A stretch of DNA of 64,000 bases. It comes from Hymenoscyphus infarciens. Taxonomy: Eukaryota; Ascomycota; Leotiomycetes; Helotiales; Helotiaceae. Location of the stretch: NCBI GenBank assembly GCA_001414345.1, contig LLCB01000104.1:111885-175884 (forward strand), read 5' to 3'. This document shows positions 11,440-21,549 of this stretch, piece by piece. The translations under genes and the position numbers were made by a program. Below the pieces are notes generated by a model. It saw nothing but the letters and a program-made list of their open reading frames with translations. It made no database searches and was not told where the DNA came from. The stretch's first letter is position 1. The number at the start of each line of letters is the position of its first letter.

Positions 11440-12690
11440 TAGTCGGTTATATAAGCTTTAGAAGTAGAAAATCAAGAAACAAAGGATCGGCTAGCTGAGC
11501 TAGAAAGAAGAGTAAGCGAACTTACTATTTAAAGTTAATAAATCGCTTCGCCTCTGAACTCACTCTGATCCGACTCTCTTTCGAACCTTCGATCGAACTC
11601 TCTTCAACTCCTAAGCTCTAATTCATATCTATTTCAGCTACGAGCAGCTGCCTCTAATGCCTTCTAACATTTCTTCTCTATTCGACACGGCATCGAAGCC
11701 CTTTCAAATACTCTCTAACCTCGACAAAAAAGTAAGATAACTGAAAAGATTAAACCTTTAGATAATAGTATTTCACTTATATACTAATAATAGAAGATAT
11801 TAGTACGTAATAGATTCTATATAAATGCTAATTATTACGATTCCTCTCTAATCTAAAAAGCTCTTATTTAGAGTATAACGACTAGTCTTACTAAGAACTA
11901 CCTAGAGCTTAGATATAAGTTAGACTTAGTTTAGAATACTTTTAAAGATTAAGAAGATATAGTTACTCTTTTAGATACCTACTTTTTAACTAGTTATAAA
12001 ACAGAGGATACTTAGAATACTTTTATATTCTTATAAATAAGATAAGAAGACGTTAAAGAAACTTTTACTGATTTTAAGAGTCGCTTTTTAAATATAGTTA
12101 TACTTAGAGATATACTAGAATTAGAATAGTTCTTTTAAATATAGAATAAGATTATACTATAGCTCTAAAACTTAGCTGTTTTAAGAAAGAGATAATAGAA
12201 CTATAACTTTATTAAAATAGTAGCTAATCTTTTAGCTTTAGATAAAGAGATATATTAAAATACTAAGTTATAATATATTAGTACTATAGTTTAAAATACC
12301 TCTCTCTTCTTATCTAATATAGAACTGAACTTTCTATAATATAATAGCGAATCTTCTCCTACTTCTAAAGAAGTAGAAATAGGATTAGAAGATAATAAAT
12401 AAAGTCTTTAAGTATCTTAATTTAGAATCGCTAAAGAGAACGAGGTAGCTTATAAGCCTAAGTAACGTAGTTTATATAATAGTACTAATAAATGTCGTAT
12501 CTAAAACTATTTCTTTTATTATTCTAAATATTAGATAATAATTTTAACTTTAACAACTTTAGTATTAAGTTTATTTAACTAGCTAAAACTACCTCTTTTA
12601 TTATTCTAAGCTTTAGATATGATTTTTAAATTCGATATTAACTTCGTCTTTAACTAGCTAAAACTCTACTAACTCTAATAAGAGTCTTAT
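11440..12690 (+). pseudogene. gag relic of gag-only element, with RIP-escaped patch
   Basis: The N-terminal part (about 11,450-11,530) still reads cleanly as a coiled-coil segment (ALEVENQETKDRLAELERR), and the following 200 bp keep CAA and CAG codons (FQLRAAASNAF..., PRQKSKITEKIKPLDNS). Downstream, from about 11,760, the sequence is fully RIP-mutated but still resembles the gag region of element A at 21,850-22,430 and, further on, the protease-like region near 23,050-23,280. Confidence 0.7.
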
Positions 12691-12977
12691 ATTCTTTACT
12701 TTCTTTTTCTTCTAGCTAGACTAGAAGTTCTTTTTCATTTGAATTTGAATTAGATACGAATTAGTACGCTCTCGAAGTGAGCTCTTAACTGAGTTATTAC
12801 TACTTCTTAACTAAACGACTTCTAACTCTACTCTGAATTCGCCTTCAACTCTACTTTGAACTTTTTTCTAATTTTACTTTAAACTTTTTCCGACCTACTA
12901 GACAGATTAGACTATACTCTTTTAGCGAACGCAAATGCTTACTTTAATATTAAAGAATTAGAAACGAAGTCTCTCTT

Positions 12978-13140
12978 TTATAAGTATCTATAAATTAGTT
13001 TAGTTACGATTTAGACCTAAAATCGACATCTTAACGTCTCGCTTATAATAAATTATAATAAATAAAGTATCTATAAACTTAGGTTAGCTACGATTTAGAC
13101 TCTAATCTATCTTCTTATTTATAATAAAATCAATAAATAC
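12978..13140. repeat. two imperfect tandem copies of about 85 bp
   Basis: Both copies contain agtatctataaa followed by ttagttacgatttagac or ttagctacgatttagac and an ataataaa stretch. They lie in the interior of the gag-only element near its 3' end. No function is evident. Confidence 0.5.
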
Positions 13141-13229
13141 GACTAATATAATAACTTATACTATTCTGATTTAACTTTAAATAATAAGTAATAGAAGACT
13201 TAGAATAAGTCTTTTTTAGGAGAGAGAGA

Positions 13230-13540
13230 TATAATAGTATACTATTATCCTAGATAGCTAAGAGTATCTACTATATATAAGGTTTTAGTAGTTATTATCT
13301 TATATTATTTATTTTAGGAAGGTTATATAGATTTAAGCTTTTATATTAGCTAAGTTTATTCGGTTTCAGACTCTTTTATATAGTCTAAACCTTATATATA
13401 TAGTAGTCTACTCTTAGAGTTAGAAAGAGATAGTTTTTTCTTTTCTTCTATATTAATATCTAGTATTTATATACGTTATTCTGTCTTAAACGTACTTCTA
13501 TATACCTCTTCGCTAGTAGTATATATTTCGTACTATTATA
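13230..13540 (+). repeat. 3' LTR of gag-only element (311 bp)
   Basis: Same length as the 5' copy. It is preceded by the purine tract taggagagagaga and followed by the GATAT target-site duplication. Confidence 0.85.
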
Positions 13541-13641
13541 GATATTTATTACTATATATTCTTTAATAGTATATACTACTAGTATAGATATTCTATCTCT
13601 ATTTTAAAGCTATTATTATATCTTTACTTAAGTACTACTTT
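13541..13641 (-). pseudogene. mariner-like transposase relic, middle part
   Basis: The 101-bp remnant lies between the two LTR elements. It continues the frame of the N-terminal block and reads RDRISILVVYTIKEYIVIN, matching the RxSxLPAYTxxGY segment that follows the first catalytic Asp in fungal Tc1/mariner transposases. Its two ends are the target sites of the copia element (ACTTT) and of the gag-only element (GATAT). Confidence 0.75.
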
Positions 13642-13811
13642 TATTAGTATAACTTATAGTTATAAAAGCGATACAAAAAGAGTTATATTATCGTTCGTAT
13701 ATACCGAGTAAAGCTAGCTACGATGACTACTTAAGTAGCTCTTAAGCGAGAAGTACGTATACCTACGTATACTAATCCGAATCGCTATTTACTCTTAAAT
13801 ATATACTAATA
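13642..13811 (-). repeat. copia LTR (3' LTR relative to the element)
   Basis: 170 bp, nearly identical to 19,642-19,811; the differences are C/T or G/A, as RIP makes them. Confidence 0.88.
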
Positions 13812-14179
13812 CTAGCACTTCTTCAAAACGACAGAAGTTAGTACTCTAAAAATCACATATCCGAGCTAACTAATCAGAGCTCTCTATTCCCTACCCTCGA
13901 CTAATAAGAAGGTTCTATTTTAGTCTCTTATTTCGTTCCACCTATTCTATAAAGTTAATATCTAGCTTATTAGTATTAATTAACCTTTATAGAGTATTAT
14001 AGTAACTCTTTTTAGTTATAGTATCTATAGAATTACTCTTACTATCGATCTATTTAATCTTATTAATCTCTTTTAATTTATATACTTCTTATAGATATAT
14101 AATATTAATTATTAGTTACTTCTTCTTAGTCGTTCCTAATTTAGCTATATATTTATAAATAGACTTTGAATTAGTATAT

Positions 14180-17100
14180 ACTATAAGTAGTATCTTAAAT
14201 CCTAAGATGCTTTTAAGAGTTGATTTTATTAAAGCTATAGTATTAAATCTAGAGCTTATTATATATAATTCTAATACTAAAATACTACGAGTAACTCTCT
14301 TATATTTAGTAGAAGACTAATATAAGATATTAGTATTATTGTCTTTATCTATAAAAGTAATAACGTAACTGATTTAAGACAATAAGTCCTTATTATTAGT
14401 AAATAATCTATTAATAAAAGCGTATAACTTTAAAGAAGATTTATCTAATTTAACGAATTTAAGTTCTCTTAAGAGATTATCGATTTACTATTAAATTCGC
14501 TTATTAAGGAGTAAAATATCGTTATTTTAAGAATTAATAGTTTAGGTAGTATATAATAAGTTAAAAGCGGCCTTAAGTTAGGATATTATAGCTAAGTATG
14601 TCTCTCTAGTATATTATATAATATATTAATCTTTAGTATCTACTATATATAATATTCCTTTCGTATTAGATATCTTAGATAAGGCTTTTTATACTAAATC
14701 TAAGTGTTTTACGTAATCTTAAGTAAGAGATATAGAGCTGTTATAATACTTAGTAATTAACTCTCTATTAAATTTAATTAGATAGTTAATAGTAAGTTCT
14801 TCTCTCTTCTTAGATATAAACCTGGCTTTATTAATAGTAAGCTCTTCTTTATTAGTAAAAGCGTTATTAGTAAGTATAAGAGTATTATTAGTTTAAAGGC
14901 CTACTATACTAAAAGAGGTATCTATTTTTACTTACTCGTTATATTAGTATAACTTAGTATATAAAAGACAGGGGTTAAATATTAACTGTTCTATTATAAG
15001 CCTTAGAATATAGTGTTTATAGTACATTATAAACTAATAATTACTAGCTTCTAGAATACTATATAATAGCCTAATTACTTTAAAGAATATATCTTCTTAT
15101 TAAGAATAACCTTTAAGAGAGCGTATAAAGAATTTCTAATTTAAGTTAGTTAAAGATTATATATATACTTATATAATATCTTGAATAAATACTTATAAAC
15201 CTAGAAGTATTATAATAAGTATAAGGATTATTCTTTAGCTTACTTTTTAAATTATAGGTGCTTAAGTAAGTACTAGTAACTTTCTAGTATTATTATATAC
15301 TTAGATTACTAATCTTAACTTTATAAAAGTAAGTATTATACTTTTAAATTTAATATTATCTATAAAGCGTAATCTAAATATTCTAGTATTAGAAGGTAAT
15401 TCCTTTTAGATAATAATCTTAAAAATATTATAATTAGTTAATCTATTAATCTCCTTTTATTATAATTTAATATATATTATACTATTATTAGCTATAAAGA
15501 CTTTAATATTATAAGGTTTACTTAAATTAGTAAGAAAAGTTTTAATATTCTTAAGAGTAATATAGTTAATATTGTTAATAAAAGTGTCTAACTACTAGAA
15601 TAACGCTTTAATATTACTTAGAGGCTTTGAATACTTTTAGAGTTATCTACGTCTACGCTTCTAGAGAGGTTCTAGTATAGTTTCTAGAATATTAATATTC
15701 TAGTAGATCTATAACTATCGAAGTCGGTATTAGAGAGAAGGCGAATGTTATTTAATATCTTACCTACTCTGTTACTTAAAAGTTCTCTCTTTTTTATAGA
15801 GTTATAGTGTTGTTTTAGATAGTGCTATACTAGAAACTTCCTTAGTTACTAGTGCTATTCTAGAAGTTTTAGAAGTTTTAATAAAGTATAGCTTTATAAC
15901 TATAGATTAAAACTTTATAGGACTACTTAGTAATACTATGATATAGTTCTTATTCTCGATTTCTTAAAAGATAAAAGGTTTTATTTAAGACTTTATATAC
16001 TCTCTTTATACTAAAACGTCTAAATTTAAAAGTAAGTCCTTAACTTAGTTAATTAGTCTATTTTATATATTAAGAGCTTTTTTAACTTAGTAGGATATAA
16101 TCTACTTTCGTACTTCTTAAGTAGCCTTCTTATAAGTCTTTAACCTCGTGGAAATCGGTTATAAAGATACGTCGTTTATAGTTATCTAAGTATATGTCTT
16201 ATATACTAATAGAGTAGAGACTAGACTATTTAAGCCTACTATATTATTAATTACTTTAAAAGCTATTTAAAGTACTAAACTTTATAAGAGATAAGGCTCT
16301 TATTTATATATAATATTATATACTTATTAAATCGGTCTATAGTATTATTCTATTATACTAATTAAATTATATATCTTAACTAGTATAGTTTTTACTATAG
16401 TATCTATTCTAGTAGTAGAGTATATAAAGTCCTTTCTAATAAAGTTTATTCTAGTATTTATAATAATATAATTAAGAGGTCTAAGATATATATTAATCTA
16501 ATATTTTTAGAAGACCTCTTATATAGTTATTACTTTTATATCTAGTAAAAAGTTACCTATTTAATATCTTATTACTTTATCTATATAGTATAAGACTGCT
16601 TACTTATTAAGAAAGAAAGTATTAATTAAAACACTATAATTAAATTTAAGATTATTATAAAGAGTGAACTTAAATTGGCTAGGTAAACTTCTATACTTTT
16701 AATAGTATTTATAAAATTTAGTAAGATATTAAAGGATATCTTAGTTAATATAATATCTAGTTCTTTCTAGTATATATTATAATCTTAGTACTAATAAGTG
16801 GCTAAATTGCTTATAAAGTTATTAAATATTAATATTTATAAGAAATATTAAGTACTTCTATATAAAGTTATATATAGCTTTATCTTAGAGTAGAAAAGAG
16901 TGTTTAAATCGTTGTATAATAGAGAACCTTTTAACTTCTAATCCTTTCTTATTCTCTTAGATAAGTACGTTTTAAAAATTATTTAGAGTAATATTTAAGT
17001 TATCTATATTGTTAATATAAAGGATAAAAGGGGTATTAGATTATACTATATAGAATTTAGTTCTTCTAATTAGTATATTAATTATTATCGATTCTAAAGA

Positions 17101-18690
17101 TAGAGTATATCTCTTACTAAACTAGATGTTAAATTAACTCTTTATACCTTTATTAATTAAAATGCTTTTAATAAGTCTAATATATACAAGATATTAGTTA
17201 TATTCTATACTTAACTTTTAAGCTACTCTAGTATTAATTATTACGCTAAAGAAGTTCTCTTTTATATATCTTTTAGCTATTATTATAAACACCTCTTTTA
17301 TAAATTCGTATATAACGTTAGAAGTATTATTTAAGTCGTTCAAGTTTTATAAGATATATCTATTAATAGTATGTTTTTATACTAAACTTATTAAATTTAT
17401 AGTAAGTTATTTAGTATTTAAATCGTTAATAAATCCTATAAAAGTAATATTATAATAGATAACTTCGTTGTTTAAGCTAGTATCTAATAAGTAACTATCT
17501 TCTTTTAATAGAGTAATAGTATAAAGAGTCTCTAATATCTCCTTCTCCTAGGTACTCTAAGCGTATATTATATTTATATTATATACCTTTCTAGTATATC
17601 TATCTTACTTCTCTTTAAAGTGTCTAGAATTCTTATTAGTCTATTTAGTAAAGTAATAGTCCTACTCTTTTTAATTATAATCCTAAGATAAATAATTATC
17701 CTTTCTATATATATAATATATCCTCTTCTTCTTATATTAATCTATACTACTAAATTTATTTATACTACTATATTATCTACTCTTATAGAAGTACCTCTTA
17801 GTTATTATAGTTTCGTTTATAACTATCTCTAAGTAGACTTTTATATAGAATTAGATTAAACTTCGTAGAAGAGTAATAGTATTAGAAATTAAAGAGTCTT
17901 AGAGTAAGGTTAATATTATAATAGCATAATCTAAGACCTTTTTATATACTAAAATTAGCTTATTTAAAAACTAACTATTAGTATAAGAGTCTATAAAGAG
18001 GGAAAATCTTAGTAAATTAAGTTTTAATAATATATTTTTAAAAGACTATAATATTAATACTCTAGATACTTAAATTATCTCTTATAAATTAATATTATTC
18101 TACTTAGATAATTAGCCTCTTTTATAAAGTTTATCTTTAAAGTATTATTATATAGATATAGATAAAACTTTAAAAGATTAATTATTATATTTATTAAAAA
18201 GTATAGTATAAAAGTAATTCGAAGTATTACCTTTTAATATAGTAGAGAAGGTAAGAGAGTAAATTGCTAGTAATACCTTACTTCTCTTATATATATTCTT
18301 AAAGATTATAACTTTAATAGTAAAGTTATCTTCTTTTCTATTATACTTTTAATCGTTCTTATATACTTTTATAAGAGTATCTAATACATAAGAGTAGTCT
18401 TAACTCTTTAAACTTCAAGAAGTTAATTCTAATTCAAAATATACTATATTTATTTATACTAGTAGTCTTCTACTAGGATTATTCTATTACTAATTATATT
18501 CTAGATATTTAAAGGCATTATCGAAATCGTCGCTTCTAATATCTTTACTAAATTAATAGAATATAAAGAAGGATATCTAGTTATCTTTTAGTAGACTTAA
18601 AAGTTAGATTAGAGGTTATACTAGATTACTTAGGTCTTTCCTTTTAGTTAGTAGGATTAAAGTCGTCGAAGGTGTCGGTTATTATATTAG

Positions 18691-18721
<31 letters not shown>

Positions 18722-19600
18722 GTAGATACTTATAAAGCTTCGTCTCTAGCCTTCGTCTTAGATTAGGTGTTTTAAGTAATATTTTTAACTAGAGGTTATT
18801 ATTATTAGAGTTATTATTACTATAGCTTTTATTATCTTTTAACGTATTCTATTATATATTTATAATAGGATCTTAATTCTTCAATACCAGCTTCTACTAA
18901 TACTATATCTTTTAATTCTTCGTCTAACTACTTAGTTTAGTTAATCTTAGTAGTAGTATTATATAGTACTTAAGATATAAGTATCTTATATCTATCTATC
19001 TTAACTTATATATCTCTTTTATAAAGTATTTATTATAACTTAGTAGTAGTAGATTAGTAGATTTTAGTAAATTTATCTTAATCTTATTTTTTAAAGTCTA
19101 CTTAAAATTCGTCTTAAAGAAGAAGGTCTTTATTCTCTTCTTTAGTATACTCTTCTTCTTATTTAGCTATAAAAATTATCTCTTCTGTTTATATTAACTT
19201 TAGCTTTAGTACTAGCTTTAAGACTTATTTTAGTACTAAAGTTAAAGCCTTTAAAGTCGTTAGAATCAGTGCTAGTATGTCTATTATATTATAGATATTA
19301 TAGATATTATAGATATTATTATTACTTAAATTAAATTTAGATATTATTAAAAGTCTGTTTATACTTTACTTAGTAGATAAAAGAGATATCGGGTTTTAGG
19401 TAAATAGGTGTCTTAAAGAGTATAAATTATCTCAGCGGATAAAAGGAGGTCGGTATTCGTAATCAGCGCTTTCTATCTTAAGAAGCGTTTATAGTATATT
19501 ATTAAAGTTTTAAATAGTAGAAGGAGTTATAATCAGAGAAGAGGAGTCTACTAGTAATATTAAGTTTACTTTTATATAAGTATACTTATAGTAGAAATAT
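14180..19600 (-). pseudogene. copia polyprotein relic (RNase H end clearest)
   Basis: Reading the minus strand at about 14,470-14,200 through stops gives LKFVKLDKSSLKLYAFIN, NNKDLLS*ISYVITFIDKDN, STKYKRVTRSILVLELY and related strings, the order seen in copia RNase H of filamentous fungi (LDxSSLxLxxFTDASFANN..., KRVTRSVLASELYA). Upstream coordinates are too damaged to delimit protease, integrase and reverse transcriptase individually. A run of ATT triplets lies at about 18,692-18,718. No catalytic potential remains. Confidence 0.75.
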
Positions 19601-19641
19601 ACGAAGTAACTAAGTATCTAATCTATACGTCTACTAATTAG

Positions 19642-19811
19642 TATTAGTATAACTTATAGTTATAAAAGCGATGTAAAAAGAGTTATATTATCGTTTATAT
19701 ATACCGAGTAAAGCTAGCTACGATGACTACTTAAGTAGCCTTTAAGCGAGAAGCACGTATACCTACGTATACTAATCTGAATCGCTATTTACTCTTAAAT
19801 ATATACCGACA
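19642..19811 (-). repeat. copia LTR (5' LTR relative to the element)
   Basis: 170 bp, ends in CA (ataccgaca), less mutated than its partner. Confidence 0.88.
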
Positions 19812-20200
19812 ACTTTTACTCTATTTATAGTATCTATCTCTTATATAATCGTTACTTCTAGACTTATTAATAAATACGAATTACTTAGCTTTAAATTCTA
19901 ATATTATATATTACTACTTATCTCTAAGCTCTTAGTTTCTTTAAGAGACCTCTACTTTATAGACTCTTCTTATATATTAAATTCTTTAAAAGGCTTTTAT
20001 AATAGTAGATTAGTAGATATAGATATTATATATCTTATATAAAAACTCTATAATCTCGTTTTAATAATACTAAGTATACTCTTCTAAAAGAAGCTTTACT
20101 ACTACTAGTATCTCCTAGAATATAATATATTATTAACTATTAAAAAGTATCTTAGAAGATATATTATATTTAATAAGCTTCTAATAATAGTATATTATTT
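19812..20200 (-). pseudogene. mariner-like transposase relic, N-terminal part
   Basis: Reading through stops gives a helix-turn-helix-like segment (SISTN...KPFKEFN) and then FVFINKSRSNDYIRDRYY at about 19,845-19,882. This corresponds to the first catalytic block of Tc1/mariner transposases (F-hydrophobic-DES...RYYGWS); the catalytic Asp now reads Asn, as a G-to-A RIP change would produce. The frame runs off at 19,812, which is the copia target site. Confidence 0.75.
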
Positions 20201-20510
20201 ATAAAGAGTAAGAGTATACTTATCTATTATATAGAATTATAATATTCTAATACTCTATCTCTTATATAGTTTAGTATAAATAGTCTTAATAGTTATAATA
20301 TTAAGATAAGTAGATATTATAAATACTAGAATAATTAGAGATATAAACTAAAATATAATATAATAATTTTAAGCTACTTATCTTAGTATTTAAGTAAATA
20401 GTTATTAGATAATATACGTAGAGGCTAATATAAGTTCTAGTAGCTAGTAGTATTAAACACTTATTTTAGTATTCCTAGGAAATCACGTTTTTAAAGTAGA
20501 ACGTATATAT
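20201..20510. other. unassigned flank, possibly the 5' end of the mariner-like element
   Basis: RIP-mutated sequence between the transposase relic and gypsy element A. No inverted repeat matching the low-coordinate end of the mariner relic was recognised. Confidence 0.4.
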
Positions 20511-20958
20511 TATAATAGTACGCTATCCTAGATTATTATATAATAGTACTATTCTGAATTAATAGGTATTCGCGAAACTACTAATACTCTTAAGCACTGC
20601 CGATACCTCTAATACCCCTAGAGCTAAGATTACGAATAACTAATACTTATATAAGTAAAGTATTAAAGGTATTAATATCTAATATTTATATATAAAAGGG
20701 ATTAAGATTTAGATATTATATATTTAGCTTTTTAGCTCTTATTATTTAGTATTAGCTATATTAGGTAGAGCTCGGTTATTATTATTATTAGAACTTAGAA
20801 GCTTCTAACCTCTTATATATAAACGTTTATATTTAGTATAAAAGAGAGATAGTTATTATTTTCTTCTATATTAGTGTCTAGTATCTACTTACGTTATTTA
20901 GTCTTAAATATACTTCTATATATCTCTTCTCTTATAGTATATATTTCGTACTATTATA
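20511..20958 (+). repeat. 5' LTR of gypsy A
   Basis: 448 bp; near-identical to the other gypsy LTRs in the window apart from RIP-type changes and a 31-bp internal length difference. Confidence 0.9.
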
Positions 20959-21549
20959 TAAAAACAATAACTCTTCTTTACTAGTAATAGCCTTTATAAT
21001 ATCTCTTTTAAGCTTATTATTACTTTTTTTTATTTCGATTTCGATTTAGCCTAGAATCGAACTATAATAACATATTTTTAAATAGCTAGAATTCTAGAGA
21101 TCTTCTAGATAGCTAGTAATACTAGGGTTTAGTATTTATATAAATAGCTAGTAAAAATCGTATTTTATATATTAAAGAATTAGAATACGCTAAGTGTTTT
21201 AAAGAATCTTAATAACCCTCTTTATATAGAGATTACTATATATAATTTAGATAGTTAATAATATAAACAGTTATCTTAAAAACTCTTAAATCGCTCTCTT
21301 TACTCCCTTCTAATTTAATATTTAATATATTAGAATCTAAAGTAACCCTAGGTCTCTCTTAAGCTCTACTCTTAAGCGTAGAGCCTCTCTTTAGATAATA
21401 AAGTTAAGCCTCTACTAAAAGGTTCTTAACTTAGTACTATACTTCTAAGAATACTAAGAAGCCTAAGAATAATAAAGGTAAAGGCTTAGTATTTAGAAGC
21501 TAGAGAGATTAATAGGACTTCTCTAATATAGATAAGATATAGAGTATAA

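Larger units (their letters stand above)
10581..13540 (+). mobile_element. gag-only non-autonomous LTR element (2,960 bp)
   Basis: Two direct repeats of exactly 311 bp (10,581-10,891 and 13,230-13,540) bound a 2.34-kb interior. A 5-bp duplication GATAT lies at 10,576-10,580 and 13,541-13,545, and a purine tract (aggagagagaga) directly precedes the 3' LTR. The LTR ends read tataatagta...tactattata, the same inverted termini as the gypsy elements A-C. The first 70 bp after the 5' LTR match the leader of element A. The interior contains a gag region and part of a protease-like region similar to A, but no reverse transcriptase or integrase. It is best seen as an internally deleted partner of the gypsy family. 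Confidence 0.85.
13642..19811 (-). mobile_element. Ty1/copia LTR retrotransposon, RIP-inactivated (6,170 bp)
   Basis: Direct repeats of 170 bp (13,642-13,811 and 19,642-19,811) begin tattagtataacttatag and end ataccgaca (right copy) or atactaata (left copy), consistent with TG...CA ends altered by RIP. The 5-bp target-site duplication ACTTT is perfect (13,637-13,641; 19,812-19,816). On the minus strand the interior reads as a copia polyprotein: the C-terminal RNase H is clear. The element sits inside the mariner-like transposase. Confidence 0.9.
10150..20200 (-). mobile_element. Tc1/mariner-like element split into three by two LTR retrotransposons
   Basis: Three blocks on the minus strand, 20,200-19,812, 13,641-13,541 and 10,580-10,150, read as consecutive parts of one DDE transposase once the copia element (13,642-19,811) and the gag-only element (10,581-13,540) and their 5-bp duplications are taken out. 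The reading frame carries through both junctions without a shift. Outer limits and terminal inverted repeats could not be fixed, so the ends given are only those of the readable protein. Confidence 0.8.
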
